Assembly (NCBI GenBank): GCA_028386065.3
Contig: JAKUCV010003561.1
Location: 22,663 to 86,662, forward strand
DNA: 64,000 nt
Direction of reading: 5' to 3'
From: Turnera subulata
Taxonomy: Eukaryota; Streptophyta; Magnoliopsida; Malpighiales; Passifloraceae
Part shown: positions 22,301-32,940 of the stretch, piece by piece
How positions within the stretch are numbered: the first letter of the stretch is position 1
How the letters are laid out: each line of letters begins with the position of its first letter
The notes under the pieces: generated by a model
Told to the model about the DNA's origin: nothing
Seen by the model: the letters and a program-made list of their open reading frames with translations, nothing else
Databases searched by the model: none
Program-made: the position numbers and the translations under genes

Positions 22301-22808
22301 ACTGTCTGTATTTCTTCTTTGAAGTATTATGGTTGCCTGTATATTTTTTATTATCCATGATTGTGCTTAAATGCACTGGTGAGCGTTTCGGACTCACCCC
22401 TCGCCTGCGGGGTTTCATCTCGTAGGATGAGTTATTCGTGGTACAGGTACGATGCATTCCGGCGGCTGTGGCATACCCTCGGGCAGGACTCGGATCCATT
22501 AGTTTGCATCAGATTTTGCATATGTTGATATTGGGATTATAATTGCTTCCGCTGTGCTATTGTTTCCCGAAATCGGGTGTTTTGATATTGGGCCGATGGG
22601 CTAGGTTATCTGTGATATGCTATTGTTGATGTCCCCGAAGTCGGGTGACGTGTTCTGATGTTGGGCCGAAGGGCCAGATTTTTTATGTTTATAATGTGAT
22701 ATTGGGCCGTTGGGCCGATTTTCTGATTTATATATTGTTTGTGCCACGTGTCGGCACTGTTCCTTGGTAATTACTGTGAGTTGGGTAAGTTTAGGTCGGG
22801 GTGTCTCA
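19324..22808 (+). repeat. 3' LTR of the large LTR derivative
   Basis: Starts TGTAAAAGCCC and ends GTGTCTCA; 3485 bp, colinear with 13395-16899. It includes the same exon-like cassette (21210-21285) and minisatellite blocks. Confidence 0.88.
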
Positions 22809-22851
22809 ATAACTGACAATTTGTGTCTTTAAATTTGCAAAGTCTAAAGTA

Positions 22852-23135
22852 CTCCCTCTGTCCCTCTTTTATTGACATTTTAACAATTTAGTTTTGTCCC
22901 AAAATAATTGTCGTTTTAGGATATTCTATGAGCATTAAATGAAATTTTATCCACTTTGTCCTTTATCCCAACCAGATATTACTAGATATCTTTACTTTGG
23001 TTGCTGATGTTATCTTTATTTAAATTAAGGATAATTTAGTCTCAAATTAATACAGATTCTAAAAAATACAGCTATTAAATGCATTCCTTAATATGTGTGT
23101 AGATACCTTAAACGTCAATAAAAAAGGGAAATGGA
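22852..23135. mobile_element. Stowaway-like MITE (Tc1/mariner)
   Basis: The left end is CTCCCTCTGTCCC preceded by TA; the right end TCAATAAAAAAGGG is followed by a decayed tail and TA. CTCCCTCCGTCCC is the classical Stowaway terminus. About 284 bp and non-coding. It sits 39 bp after the TSD of the large LTR derivative. Confidence 0.7.
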
Positions 23136-23372
23136 TAGCAGCATATGAATGCTGTCATGGGTGGTGATTGGAAATTGGTAGTGGTGAAATGGATCAAGCT
23201 TATTTATTGCAGAGCTAGCTAGGTTTGTATAATAAATGACCTTTTGAAAACTCATTTATATTTACTACTTAGCATAAGAAAAAGAACTCATATATATTCA
23301 CTGTCTTCACCCTAAACGAGGAGATTTGCTGCCTTTTTATCTACCAGAACTTCACAAGAAACGCTTTGTTTT

Positions 23373-23630
23373 TTGGAGAGCAAAAGATTCTTTTCAGTTT
23401 TTGAACTCATTATAGTTAAATATATAGACATCTATGGGTATTTCGTCTTAAAAATTTCCAGTCATGGAGGCAGCAAATCAGCTCCTTCCGGGCACCAACT
23501 ACAAGAGGAGTTTTATTCTTCTTTGTTCTCTCAACCAGCTGAGTATAAGGTTTCATCGATCAAATCTCAAACAGCTGAGTATAAGGTTTCATCAAATACC
23601 ATTGACTTCAACCCTGAAACCTTTCTGTAA
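23373..23630 (+). CDS. Possible first exon of an unrecognised gene
   Basis: An 85-codon frame includes HQLQEEFYSSLFSQPAEYKV, with AEYKVSS repeated twice (tandem 36-bp-spaced copies at about 23536 and 23572), and runs into a donor-like CTG/TAAGTAC. An alternative frame starts at ATG 23464. AT-rich upstream DNA has TATATATTCACT near 23290. I cannot identify the product and cannot exclude chance. Confidence 0.2.
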   Translation: MESKRFFSVFELIIVKYIDIYGYFVLKISSHGGSKSAPSGHQLQEEFYSSLFSQPAEYKVSSIKSQTAEYKVSSNTIDFNPETFL

Positions 23631-23639
23631 GTACTTTTA

Positions 23640-24222
23640 CTCTCTCTCTGTGGCTTATAGGATACTGTTCCTTTTGCCGTGATTCCGCATGCAAGCACCA
23701 AAGGCTATGACATAAATGATTTATCTACCCTTCTGATGATTAATAGCACCATGCACCAGCTTGATTGCTCCACTCATATAGGTGAGTGCAGCAATCATAT
23801 CTCTTTTCAGTCTACAAACAGAAATATAGTGATTTTTATCAATCATCTTTCTTTGGATGATCTCTTAGCTTGATTGCTCCACTCATATATGTGCTCATGA
23901 AACATGCAACGGTTTCATTTTTATCAATCATCTTTCTTTTGATGATCTCCCAGCGGATTATACATAGCCCATTTTGGCTAAAACGATAAGTGTATATGCT
24001 ACTAACCCGAAAGGTTGGTTGTCCAGAAAGTGTGACCTTTTTTAGTAAAATAAGAAGAAAATTATGTAGTGCGATATTGGTTCCTATCCAAACTTTAGAA
24101 GAAGCTGGAAATGACAAATATTTGTCTAGTTAAACTAATCAATCCACTTCAATCAAAAAAGGGTTAGAAGAGAACTGAACTGAAGAAAATAAGATCGGCA
24201 CTTTGGTGAATAACGAAACTAT
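23640..24222. other. Intergenic DNA, no gene seen
   Basis: Contains a local imperfect repeat (CTTGATTGCTCCACTCATATA at about 23760 and 23870; ATCAATCATCTTTCTTT at about 23838 and 23924) but no supported gene. Confidence 0.4.
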
Positions 24223-24458
24223 AAGAATTGGAAGTGACTAATGATAATGCTGTTATGTCCACAGGCTGGAAAATGGAGCATATTATAATTTCAACTAATA
24301 TATATGCAGAAGAGTATGGAGCTAACAACCTCACAACCTCAAGAATTGGAAGTGACTAATGATAATGCTGTTATGTCCACAGGCTGGAAAATGGAGCATA
24401 TTATAATTTCAACTAATATATATGCAGAAGAGTATGGAGCTAACAACCTCACAACCTC
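24223..24458. repeat. Perfect 118-bp tandem duplication
   Basis: Two head-to-tail copies (24223-24340 and 24341-24458) appear identical base for base. They begin AAGAATTGGAAGTGACTAAT and end CACAACCTC. There is no coding content. Confidence 0.9.
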
Positions 24459-25590
24459 ATAGAAACAAATTAAAACACCTTAACTCTTATGCCCACCTAA
24501 CAACCTCAGGGACAATCCAGTAATGTTTCACAAAGGGACAAAAAAAAAGTAGATGCACCCAGAGACTTGGCAGCGATGGTTTTGGTATAGATATGCGATT
24601 TTAATTGGATTAAGAGCTAGGTTAATCAAGAATGGCCAGAAAAGGCTCAAGATGACAGAAAGTCAGAAACAGATACAGGACCTTGATACCCAACAAAAAC
24701 ATCATTCTATCCCATATATATGAAAACAATCAGTATTTGCGTTGTCTACTTATTCAAGCAATACAAATCAGTCCTCCATGCCATTGCTTCTCACCTGTAA
24801 AAAGGAGCACATAATAAACAGAAATGAAATCGTGATATTGAGATGCTGAAAGAAATATGAGTCAAGCATAAACAAAGCAATCAAATTAATTAACTAATAA
24901 CTAAATAGGTTTAATTAATGTGAATGGAGTTTTTTTTTTTTTGTTGGAATGTGAATTGAGTGTTTTACTCGGTGCTTTCAGGCAAAGCCATCCAAATTAA
25001 AATGAGGAAATCTTTTTTGGAACAAAATCAAGCAAATTAGTGACAAATTCAATTGTAAGTGGTGGTGGTCAACAACCAACGAGCCACACCACCCTCATGA
25101 GATTGATTGATGTGAAATAATGGCATAGGAAAAAAACAGTCCTGCTTTTAGCACCAATTTAGTAACATTTGATCACGTGAGAATGTCTCTGCAACTATCA
25201 ATATTATTATGAGAGTCGTATTACTACCATATCGAAGTGAGAGTTTATTTGAAGGCTTGGTAATTAGGTTCGCCTTCTTACTTCTATGCTCTATCTGTGT
25301 TCAGGAGTACTTAGAAACACGAAAGCCTGGCTTAATTTCTTGGTTAAATTCAAATACCTATATTCTAATTTTGGATAATTTAGTTTTCTTATCTACTTCT
25401 TTTGGTGAAAGATTATCTACTTTAATTTCTTTGCAGAGTATATATTGGCCTTTTGTTCGTTTTGGGTATAGAAAAAAAAAAAACGCACAAGGACTAGTAT
25501 TGATTGTAATATAGTTGCAAAAAAAAAAAAGACTAATGAAAGTTCAAGGTGCAAGAAATGGAAGTATTAGTAACATTCTATTAAGTTGCT
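24459..25590. other. Intergenic AT-rich DNA
   Basis: No gene is supported. A 101-codon frame at 25209-25514 is AT-rich with no recognisable motif. Confidence 0.4.
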
Positions 25591-25660
25591 GTGGAGTTTG
25601 ATGTTCCCATTTTTCATTTTCTTGCTGACTTATTTTTTTCTCTTCCTTTATGTGTTGCAG

Positions 25661-25751
25661 CGGATCCATACAAGGAAACATAATGAAGGTGAAGGTGGAG
25701 GATATGACTTTTGAGGAGCTTAAGGGGGCTCTGAATTGAAACTATTATAAT
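25661..25751 (+). pseudogene. Orphan exon of an unrecognised duplicated gene, copy B
   Basis: Same 91-bp exon as 13072-13162, with acceptor TGTTGCAG and donor AAT/GTAAAA. It reads GSIQGNIMKVKVEDMTFEEL and continues KGALN, but then has an in-frame TGA where copy A has an open codon. It is therefore a broken copy. Confidence 0.45.
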
Positions 25752-26139
25752 GTAAAAATATCAGTATTAAAAAATGCCATTGCCATATTTCCCAAACTCT
25801 TGTTCATATATTGCTATATATAAAACAGTGGATATCTTAGTGGTGTAGGATGTGTTGATTTTCGGTGGGAAACAAGTTTCAGAGTCGATAACTTTTTACA
25901 CTCCTAGATAAGCTAGTTTTCGTTGATAATTTTAAAATTTTTTATTCTGTTTATGTAACTCTTATAATGTATACATTTCAAGTTCTAACACATTGTGCTG
26001 CTTTGGATAAATTTACTCTATCTGTGAATCACAAACTGCTCCCCTATGATTAATGACCTACTAAAATGGGCAACTTTGGAATAGTAATGGTCATAACGAC
26101 TAGACAAGGAGTGCTTTTGCCAACTGACTATAAGCTAAT

Positions 26140-26780
26140 ATTCATATATATCAACTAGAATTGCGTGCAAGCAAGATGGTACCAAAAAAACGATGCATTG
26201 AATTGCATCTTGAGCAGCATTGACTCTATATTCTTAATCGGATACGAAGGAAGGGGCAGCAATTGTTTTCATTGGATGACAAGAAAGTTCATCCCCCAAT
26301 CATAATTTCCCTATCGGATCGAAATATAAGCTGCCAATCTTGAATGCACTCAAGGACGCAATCACAAACCTATAAGAAGCTACGGAATTGAAGATTAAGA
26401 TTAAGATTAAGAATAGGATGAAGGTGGAGTATAAGGCTTATGACTTATCAGTTGATTGGTTTTACACTCTGGCTGGTCTACATACAGTTTAGGAGGCCAT
26501 AAAGAATGACTACACTTTAGAGTGCTTCAAATGTATCGGTTTTGGTTGTGATTATCTTTAGCCAGAATCAAGGAGGCAAGATCCACAAAAGAGCAATTAC
26601 ATAGAAGAAATCATGTACCTTGTCAGTAAGATCGATAAAGACTGTAAACTGGTGCCGTCTAACTTGAAGGAGTGGTCGAGCAGGATGAAAATTGCGATGC
26701 GATTCAATTCTTAATAGATACATAGGGTGCTAAAGGACATGAGCTAGGAAAGGTATGCCCATATAATGTTTTCACGAGGA
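26140..26780 (+). pseudogene. Degenerate unrecognised coding sequence, first copy
   Basis: Stretches such as YIEEIMYLVSKIDKDCKLVP and LKDAITN, separated by stops, look like a decayed protein gene. Nucleotide similarity to 27310-27780 is visible (for example GCACTCAAGGACGCAATCA versus GCACTCAAGAACGCAATCA). It contains a short GATTAA repeat near 26395. No family is recognised. Confidence 0.4.
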
Positions 26781-26879
26781 TAAGTACTTTAGGTATTGAT
26801 AAGAATTATTTTATCTATGGTTCTTTATTTGTATAGTACTAAGACGCATAATTAAGTCCCCAAATATGTTGTGATTTCG

Positions 26880-27045
26880 ATGGAGTAATGAAAAAAAAAT
26901 AGCATTCTACTTTTTAATTATATAATATTTCCAATACTTCCCATTTTAATCCCATTTTAATTATGGCTTCAAGGTTTTTTATATAAAATTTTCATCTTTC
27001 TAGGGAAAAATTTTGTAAAATCTGTTAGTAACTCATCGTATGTGA
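26880..27045. repeat. Dispersed block shared with 12310-12480
   Basis: Runs from ATTCTACTTTTTAATTATAT through TTATGGCTTCAAGG to GTTAGTAACTCATC and matches the earlier block with scattered substitutions and an internal 13-bp repeat (CCCATTTTAAT twice). It marks a second copy of a local duplicated unit. Confidence 0.65.
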
Positions 27046-27289
27046 GAAACTCTTGACCCTTTACTCAGCTCTTCATTTTGTCCCTCCAGGTTACTGATTT
27101 GGGAACTTTACCGTATTCGTGAAGGATGATTGTATTACGAATTATAGGGCTTAATCAATGATCTTATATAGACATAAAAAGAACAAGCACGGAACCATTA
27201 TGGTCATAAGGGGTAAAAAGGTTGTAATTTTGCTAGCAGACCAGAGGATGACATACATATATCATATAGGATTAATAGATGCTACCGAC

Positions 27290-27780
27290 AACAAATATGA
27301 GTTGAATTAGGTGTTGAAGGGTCATTTTCTGTACCTAATGGGATATGAAGGGAAAGGGAAATGGAAAGAGAAGCAACTAGGAGTGTATAATCCATTCCCC
27401 ATTGTAACTTTCTCCATTGGAAAGATAGATAAGCTGTTTGGACTAATCAAATATGCTTGCACTCAAGAACGCAATCATAAATCTACAGCTGCTACAAAAT
27501 TGAGGGATAAGTGGTTCTACACGGTTGTTTACATGGTTTTGGAGCTCGTAAAGAATGCTTCAAATCCATTAAATGTGACTATTCTAGCAACGATGATGTT
27601 GAAAAGATACATAAGAGACCCATCACTTGGAAGAAATCTTGCGCAATACTTGTCTATGAGATGGATAATTAGTATAAAGTTGATGATAACTTGGTGGAGT
27701 GGGCAAAGGAAGAGGATGGAAATTGTGAGGATGTAATATACTTTTTTATATAACAGGTAGCAGTAGGGGCGGATGCTGAA
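27290..27780 (+). pseudogene. Degenerate unrecognised coding sequence, second copy
   Basis: The frame 27311-27736 is open for 141 codons but shifts relative to the parts resembling 26140-26780. In another frame VDDNLVEWAKEEDGNCEDVI follows IHKRPITWKK, matching the layout of the first copy. Both copies are diverged and broken. The domain is unknown. Confidence 0.4.
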
Positions 27781-28041
27781 CGTTTGATAGATTTATGTTT
27801 CTAGTTTAACTTTTGCGTTTTAAAAATTCTTAATTGTAGTCTGGAATTTGTAGCTAGGAAAAGTCGCCAAAGGGTAAGAGTATGGTGTCAAGTGGTAGGA
27901 CTAGAGAATATCACACACATAGAAGATATTACATTGTATTATTTTATTAGAAATGGTTTTACCTCATCTTTAGTTATTATCCGGGATTCACAGGAAGTTG
28001 GAGGTATTTTTTTTTTTTTGAACCGAAGATGAAAATATCCA

Positions 28042-31000
28042 TTAATAGCAAGAGTCATTATACAGAATATTTGCCAGACTTGTAGCTGGAGCTAATACCC
28101 AATGAGGTGGGCATTGCTGCCTCCGTGCCGCCTTGGCAAGCCAATCTGCAGCTTGATTTGCAGGTCTAAAACAGTGGGAAAAAATAACATTCCGGGAGAT
28201 GATACATCTTTTAATATCAGACACAATAGTTCTAAGGAACTAAGGAGTAGAACAGTTGTCAACTAAAGCATCATAAACCCCTTTAGAATCAGTCTCAATA
28301 CACACCTCTGGGATGTTTCTAGCAATAGCTAGGAGGACTACTTCCTTTACCGCCATAGCTTCTGCTAAAATGGCTGAGGCACTCCTGCAAACTCGTGTCT
28401 GCCCGCCTATCAACGTTCCCGCAGAATCTCTAACTAGCAAACCAATTCCAGAATCATGTTCTGCCCCCATAAAAGATGCATCACAGTTTATCTTCAAAAC
28501 CGTCCCCACAGGTGGTGACCAATTGGTAGACGGAGGGGGCGTAGTTCTCTGCTGCTCTTGATCTTCAACAGCAAAAGGGCGCGTTAAGAGAGCAAGTTCC
28601 CCCATTTGTGATCTTATACCAAGTAAAGTGCGCAAAGGCATGGGTGTAGTGCCATTGAAGATTGACTCATTTCTAGCTCTCCAAATATTCCAGCAAATAA
28701 TGGCCAAAAGTTTAAGCACTCTTTCCTTGTCTTCTCCATTAATCTTGTTACACCAAGCGATCCACCATTCAATCACCGAGGGACATCTCGCATGGTCTGG
28801 ACGAAATCCCAGATCAGATCCAAACCAGACAGCTTGAGAATGAGGACAAAAGAATAACATGTGCTCCACAGTTTCATCCTCAATCCCACAAATAGAGCAA
28901 CACGCATCCACATCCATACCCCTACCTTTCAGATTGGCATTGACAGCAATGGCATTACGGCATAATCGCCAGATAAAGTTTTGGACTTTTGGTGAGACTT
29001 TCAGCTTCCATATCTCCTTCCAAATAATAGAGTGTGAGGTGATCCCGGTAGAGGAAGGTGAGTGACATTCCATGAGCATCCGATACCCAGAACGAACCGT
29101 GTAGGCCCCTGAGCTGTGGTGCTTCCATATGAGTATGTCTGCCACTCCTGGTGCAGGAATAATAAGATTTATTGCGTTTTGTTCCTCAACAGAGAAAAGA
29201 GAGTGCAATAAGTCTTGGTCCCATCCCGTGCCTTCCCGGTTTAGTAGCATTGAAACAGTTTTCGTTGTAAGATTTTCGGGGCAGGCTGATGAGATATATG
29301 GTGGTTCACATGGAAGCCATTTGTGTTGCCAGATCATGACCCTCCTTCCATCCCCCACATCCCATCTCACACCTTGTTCCAACACAGTTCGTCCCTCCAA
29401 GAGACTTGACCACAGCCAAGAAGCTCTACATCCTTTCTTTGCAGTCCAAAAATCACTCTTTGGGAAGTATTTTCCTTTTAGCACTTGACACCAAAGTGAA
29501 TCCGGGTTTGCGACCAGTCTCCATCATTGTTTTGTAATAAGAGCCAGATTGAATATCTCCAAATTTCGAAAGCCGAGACCACCTTCATCCTTTGGAGCAG
29601 CCACTTTTTCCCAGCTTAGCCAATGTATCTTACCACTATTGTTATCTTGTGACCAGAAAAAATTTGCCAGTAGGCTATTGAGTTTGGCAATAATGGTTTT
29701 TGGGAGCTTGAATAAAGCCATGAAGTAGGTTGGAATAGCTTGTAAGACAGCCTTAATCATCACCTCCCTTCCAGTCTGAGAAAGCAAATTTTTCTTCCAG
29801 GAGTCAATCTTTTGGCTTACCATTTCTTCAATAAATCTCAAAGCCTGAACCTTTGATCTCCCCCATATTGTTGGCAGGCCCAAGTACTTACAATTATTCT
29901 GTGTTATTTGGATGCCCAAGAATCTGCCAATGTCCTCTTTCAAATCAGTGGGGGTATTGCTACTGAAAAATAGGCAGGATTTTGATTTGTTAACCACCTG
30001 ACCCGAAGCAAGGCTATAAATATCAATTAACTTCCATAGCTCCTCTACTTCATGCTCACTTGCCTTGCCAAAGATTAGAGTGTCTTCTGCATAGCAGATG
30101 TGTGTGAGGGTAGGACAGCACCGACTCATTTTGTACCCCATGATGTCTCCATTTTCCATTGCAGCACCAAGCAAGTATCCTAGAGCCTCAGACGCTAAGA
30201 TAAATAGATAAGGGGATAGAGGATCCCCCTGTCTTAATCCTCTGCTGGGCTGAAAGGAGAGAGAGGGTTCCCCATTGAACAGCACTTGATATGACACAGT
30301 CGTCACACACTGTAAAATGAGATGAACCCATTGGGCAGAGAAACCCAAGGATAACAGCATCGATTCAAGAAAACTCCATTCTAGCTTGTCATAAGCTTTT
30401 GAGATATCCAGCTTCATCACCAAGCTAATCTTTTTACTCTTCTTGCAACATCTCAAAGAGTGGAATGCTTCATGCGCTATGCATATGTTATCTTGAATGC
30501 ATCTATCGGGCACGAAGGCAGTCTGTGTATGTTTAACAATCTGCGCCAAAAAAGGTTTCATTCTATTAACACATACCTTGGAGAGGATTTTATATAGTTA
30601 GTTGCACATAGCAATAGGCCGATACTGGTCAATCATCTCCGGTGATGAAGCTTTCGGGATCAAGCAAATAAAAGATCTGTCTAACTCCCACAGAATGAAA
30701 CCAGAATTAAAGAAACCCCTGACTGCTGCAACAATATCCTCTTTCAGAACATGCCAAAACCTCTGGAAGAAAAGACCCTGAAATCCGTCAGGTCCCGGCG
30801 CCTTCATTGCTCCCATAGTAAAGGTAGCTAGCTTTACATCCTCCTCAGATATTGGTGCCATCAAACAATGATTCATCTCATTAGTGACTACTCTCGGAAT
30901 CTTAGAATTTAAATCCGCAGGCCACAACGGGTGGGAGGATGTGTACTGCCTTTTAAAAAAGGAAGTTATCTCTTCGGTAATGTCAGCCTCCGATTCCAGC

Positions 31001-32152
31001 CAAACCCCCTCTGCATTTAGGAGCCTACTTAGCTTGTTTCTTTTCCTTCTCTGAATTGTAGAAGCGTGGAAAAAAAGCCGTATTTCGGTCTCCAAAATAA
31101 AGCCACTTCACCCTGGAGCATTGCTGCCAGAACATCTCTTCCTTTTTCCAAGCATCATCAAGATTTTCAACTAATTGCCTTTCCCTTTCTCGCACATTCT
31201 CAGAAAAGGGGAGCTCATGTAAAGCATTTAGCTCCTTAATCAACTCCTCGATTTGTCTCCTTGCATTCCTCTGTCGTCTCCAAAACCACTGCTTAAGGAG
31301 TCTCCTCGAAATCCGAAGCTTACACGCTACTTTGAATTGTGAGGAACCCGCAGTATTTTCCTTCCAAGCATTTGAAACCAGAACACCACATTGCTTATCT
31401 TCCGGCCAAACCCGTTCAAATCTGAAAATCCTCCTCATCCTTTTACTAGATTCCTTTAGAAGCAGAACAAGGGGCCTGTGGTCTGAGCCCACTAGCATCT
31501 CATGAATTATGTTGGCCGAAGGGAACTGCATCCGCCATGCGATATTTCCAACTCCACGGTCAATTCTGGATACTACAGAGTCCTCCCCCGTTCTCCTATT
31601 TGACCAAGTGTAGGAACTACCTTTGAAACCAAGATCCATCAGCTCCATGTCTCTTAAAAATTCGGTAAAATCGCGCAGTTGGGCTAATCTGATCTCTCTT
31701 CCGCCTTTCTTTTCTTTCTCAGCGAACACTGCATTGAAATCACCTAACAAAAGCCAGCTTTCACCATTACCGGGCTTGAGAGAACTCAGTGCATGCCAAA
31801 ATTCCAACCGCTGCTGCCTAACCGGAGGCGCATAGACCAAGGTAAGAAACCAAGGTTCATTATTGTCACCGCTACAAACTTTTACATGAAAATAACTACT
31901 ACATTTATCAAGAACCAAAATCTTCAAATCATCTTTCCACCAAAGTGCTAAACCACCACCAATTCCAGCTCTCTCGACATATTCACCATTTTAAAATCTA
32001 CCAACTCTTCTCAACCGTTCCAAATACCTTGCCTGCTATTTAGTTTCCATGATGAAAACTAAGGATGGGCAGTACTTCTTTTGGAGTTCATGGAGAACTC
32101 TGACTGTCAAGGGCTGCCCCGCACCTTGACAGTTCCACACTAAGGACGTCAT
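28042..32152 (-). pseudogene. LINE ORF2 (endonuclease-RT-zf-RVT-RNase H), broken
   Basis: Starts with TSLVWNCQGAG (endonuclease) at 32152. The endonuclease domain continues to about 31400 with SDHRPL near the end. RT motifs follow in 31095-29524: AFVPDRCIQDN, KLDISKAYDKLEW, RGLRQGDPLSPYLF, then YAED in place of YADD or FADD. 29484-28240 carries a zf-RVT region with CxxC...H...C (CCSICG, VEHMLFFC) and an RNase H-like region (KINCDASF, GGLLVRD-like, ETDSKGVYDAL). Defects: nonsense codons near 32038 and 31981, TAA at 30598-30600, TGA at 29524-29526, TAG at 28240-28242 (the last three in frame with open sequence beyond), and a 1-nt shift near 31075 in a T-run. Confidence 0.88.
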
Positions 32153-32334
32153 GGTATCCGCCGTGGCATTTGGCCGGCCACGGACGCCTTCAAAGCAGCA
32201 GACTTTACATCACCATCTAGGCAAACCCCAATTGGGATTGATATAACTCGGCTTTCCTCTGAGTCTCCCATCACCTCAGTCGAGGGGCTAGTAGAACCCC
32301 CGGCACAATTCTTCCACTTCTTAGCAGGTGGTGG

Positions 32335-32737
32335 TTAAAGAATCGGCACTGCCCTTTTTTCCAAATTATACTCCAATAGCCTATCTTCACAGAAAGCTAG
32401 CTCTTGTGAATTTAACGAAGCTTCCACTTCGGGTTCAATTGGATCCACATAATACCCCAGTTTGAGAGCAAGATCTCTGTCCACATTACCACGAGCAACT
32501 ATTGGAAAAATGAAAAACATATAGGTTGAATCCCTTACCTTGTACCTCAAAGTCTTCCTTACACTTCCACAGATTTGCCATACTGGACTTCACAAAGCCC
32601 GGACCAAAAAATCTGTCTGAGACAATACGCCCAAGCAGGACCTTCTTCGATATCTGGGATATCAAGAAAACCGTACCTTCAGCAGCCCCTTCCTCTTCCG
32701 GTTTGGACACTTTGAGGGCCAACTCCAAGCTCGTCAT
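32335..32737 (-). pseudogene. LINE ORF1 (DUF4283-like), truncated internally
   Basis: From the ATG at 32737, MTSLELALKVSKPEEEG and then VSDRFFGPGFVKSSMANLWK match the N-terminal layout of plant LINE ORF1 proteins of the DUF4283 type. After a frame break a second frame gives NVDRDLALKLGYYVDPIE and a C-terminal stretch. The usual zinc knuckle region is missing, so the gene has an internal deletion of unknown size. Confidence 0.65.
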
Positions 32738-32940
32738 CCTTACAGTTTCACCAAAGCAAAAAGACCAAAGAAAAGAAAAAAGCCGACAGCCAAGACCGCA
32801 AGCACCACTGGTCCAAAAGAAAAACCAAGACAAACACTCTCCCTTAGGACAGGAGATGCAGATCTGGTTTGAAAATTGAAGAACTGGACCTTTCTCTATC
32901 TTTCTCTCTCCTCTGAGGTATTTCCAATATATTGCCATCC

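Larger units (their letters stand above)
13395..22808 (+). mobile_element. Large LTR retrotransposon derivative (LARD-like), Tekay/Del-type gypsy relative
   Basis: Two LTRs of about 3.5 kb (13395-16899 and 19324-22808) enclose only 2424 bp. The 5-bp TSD ATAAC is perfect (13390-13394 and 22809-22813). The left LTR is followed by a PBS-like stretch. The right LTR is preceded by TTCGAGGACGAAATTC and a purine-rich AAGGTGAGTAGA, the junction typical of plant chromovirus pol ends. There is no gag or pol, so it must be mobilised in trans. The internal DNA carries two ORFs on the opposite strand. The LTRs differ mostly by transitions and a roughly 30-bp indel near 14425/20355. Confidence 0.85.
28007..32940 (-). 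mobile_element. Nearly full-length but defective L1-type LINE
   Basis: On the minus strand: ORF1 (start near 32737), ORF2 (start at 32152), then an A-tail (plus-strand T-run 28007-28019). ORF2 has the plant LINE order endonuclease, reverse transcriptase, zf-RVT, RNase H-like. I could not find matching TSDs next to the A-tail and the 5' end, so the exact 5' boundary is uncertain. Confidence 0.85.
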
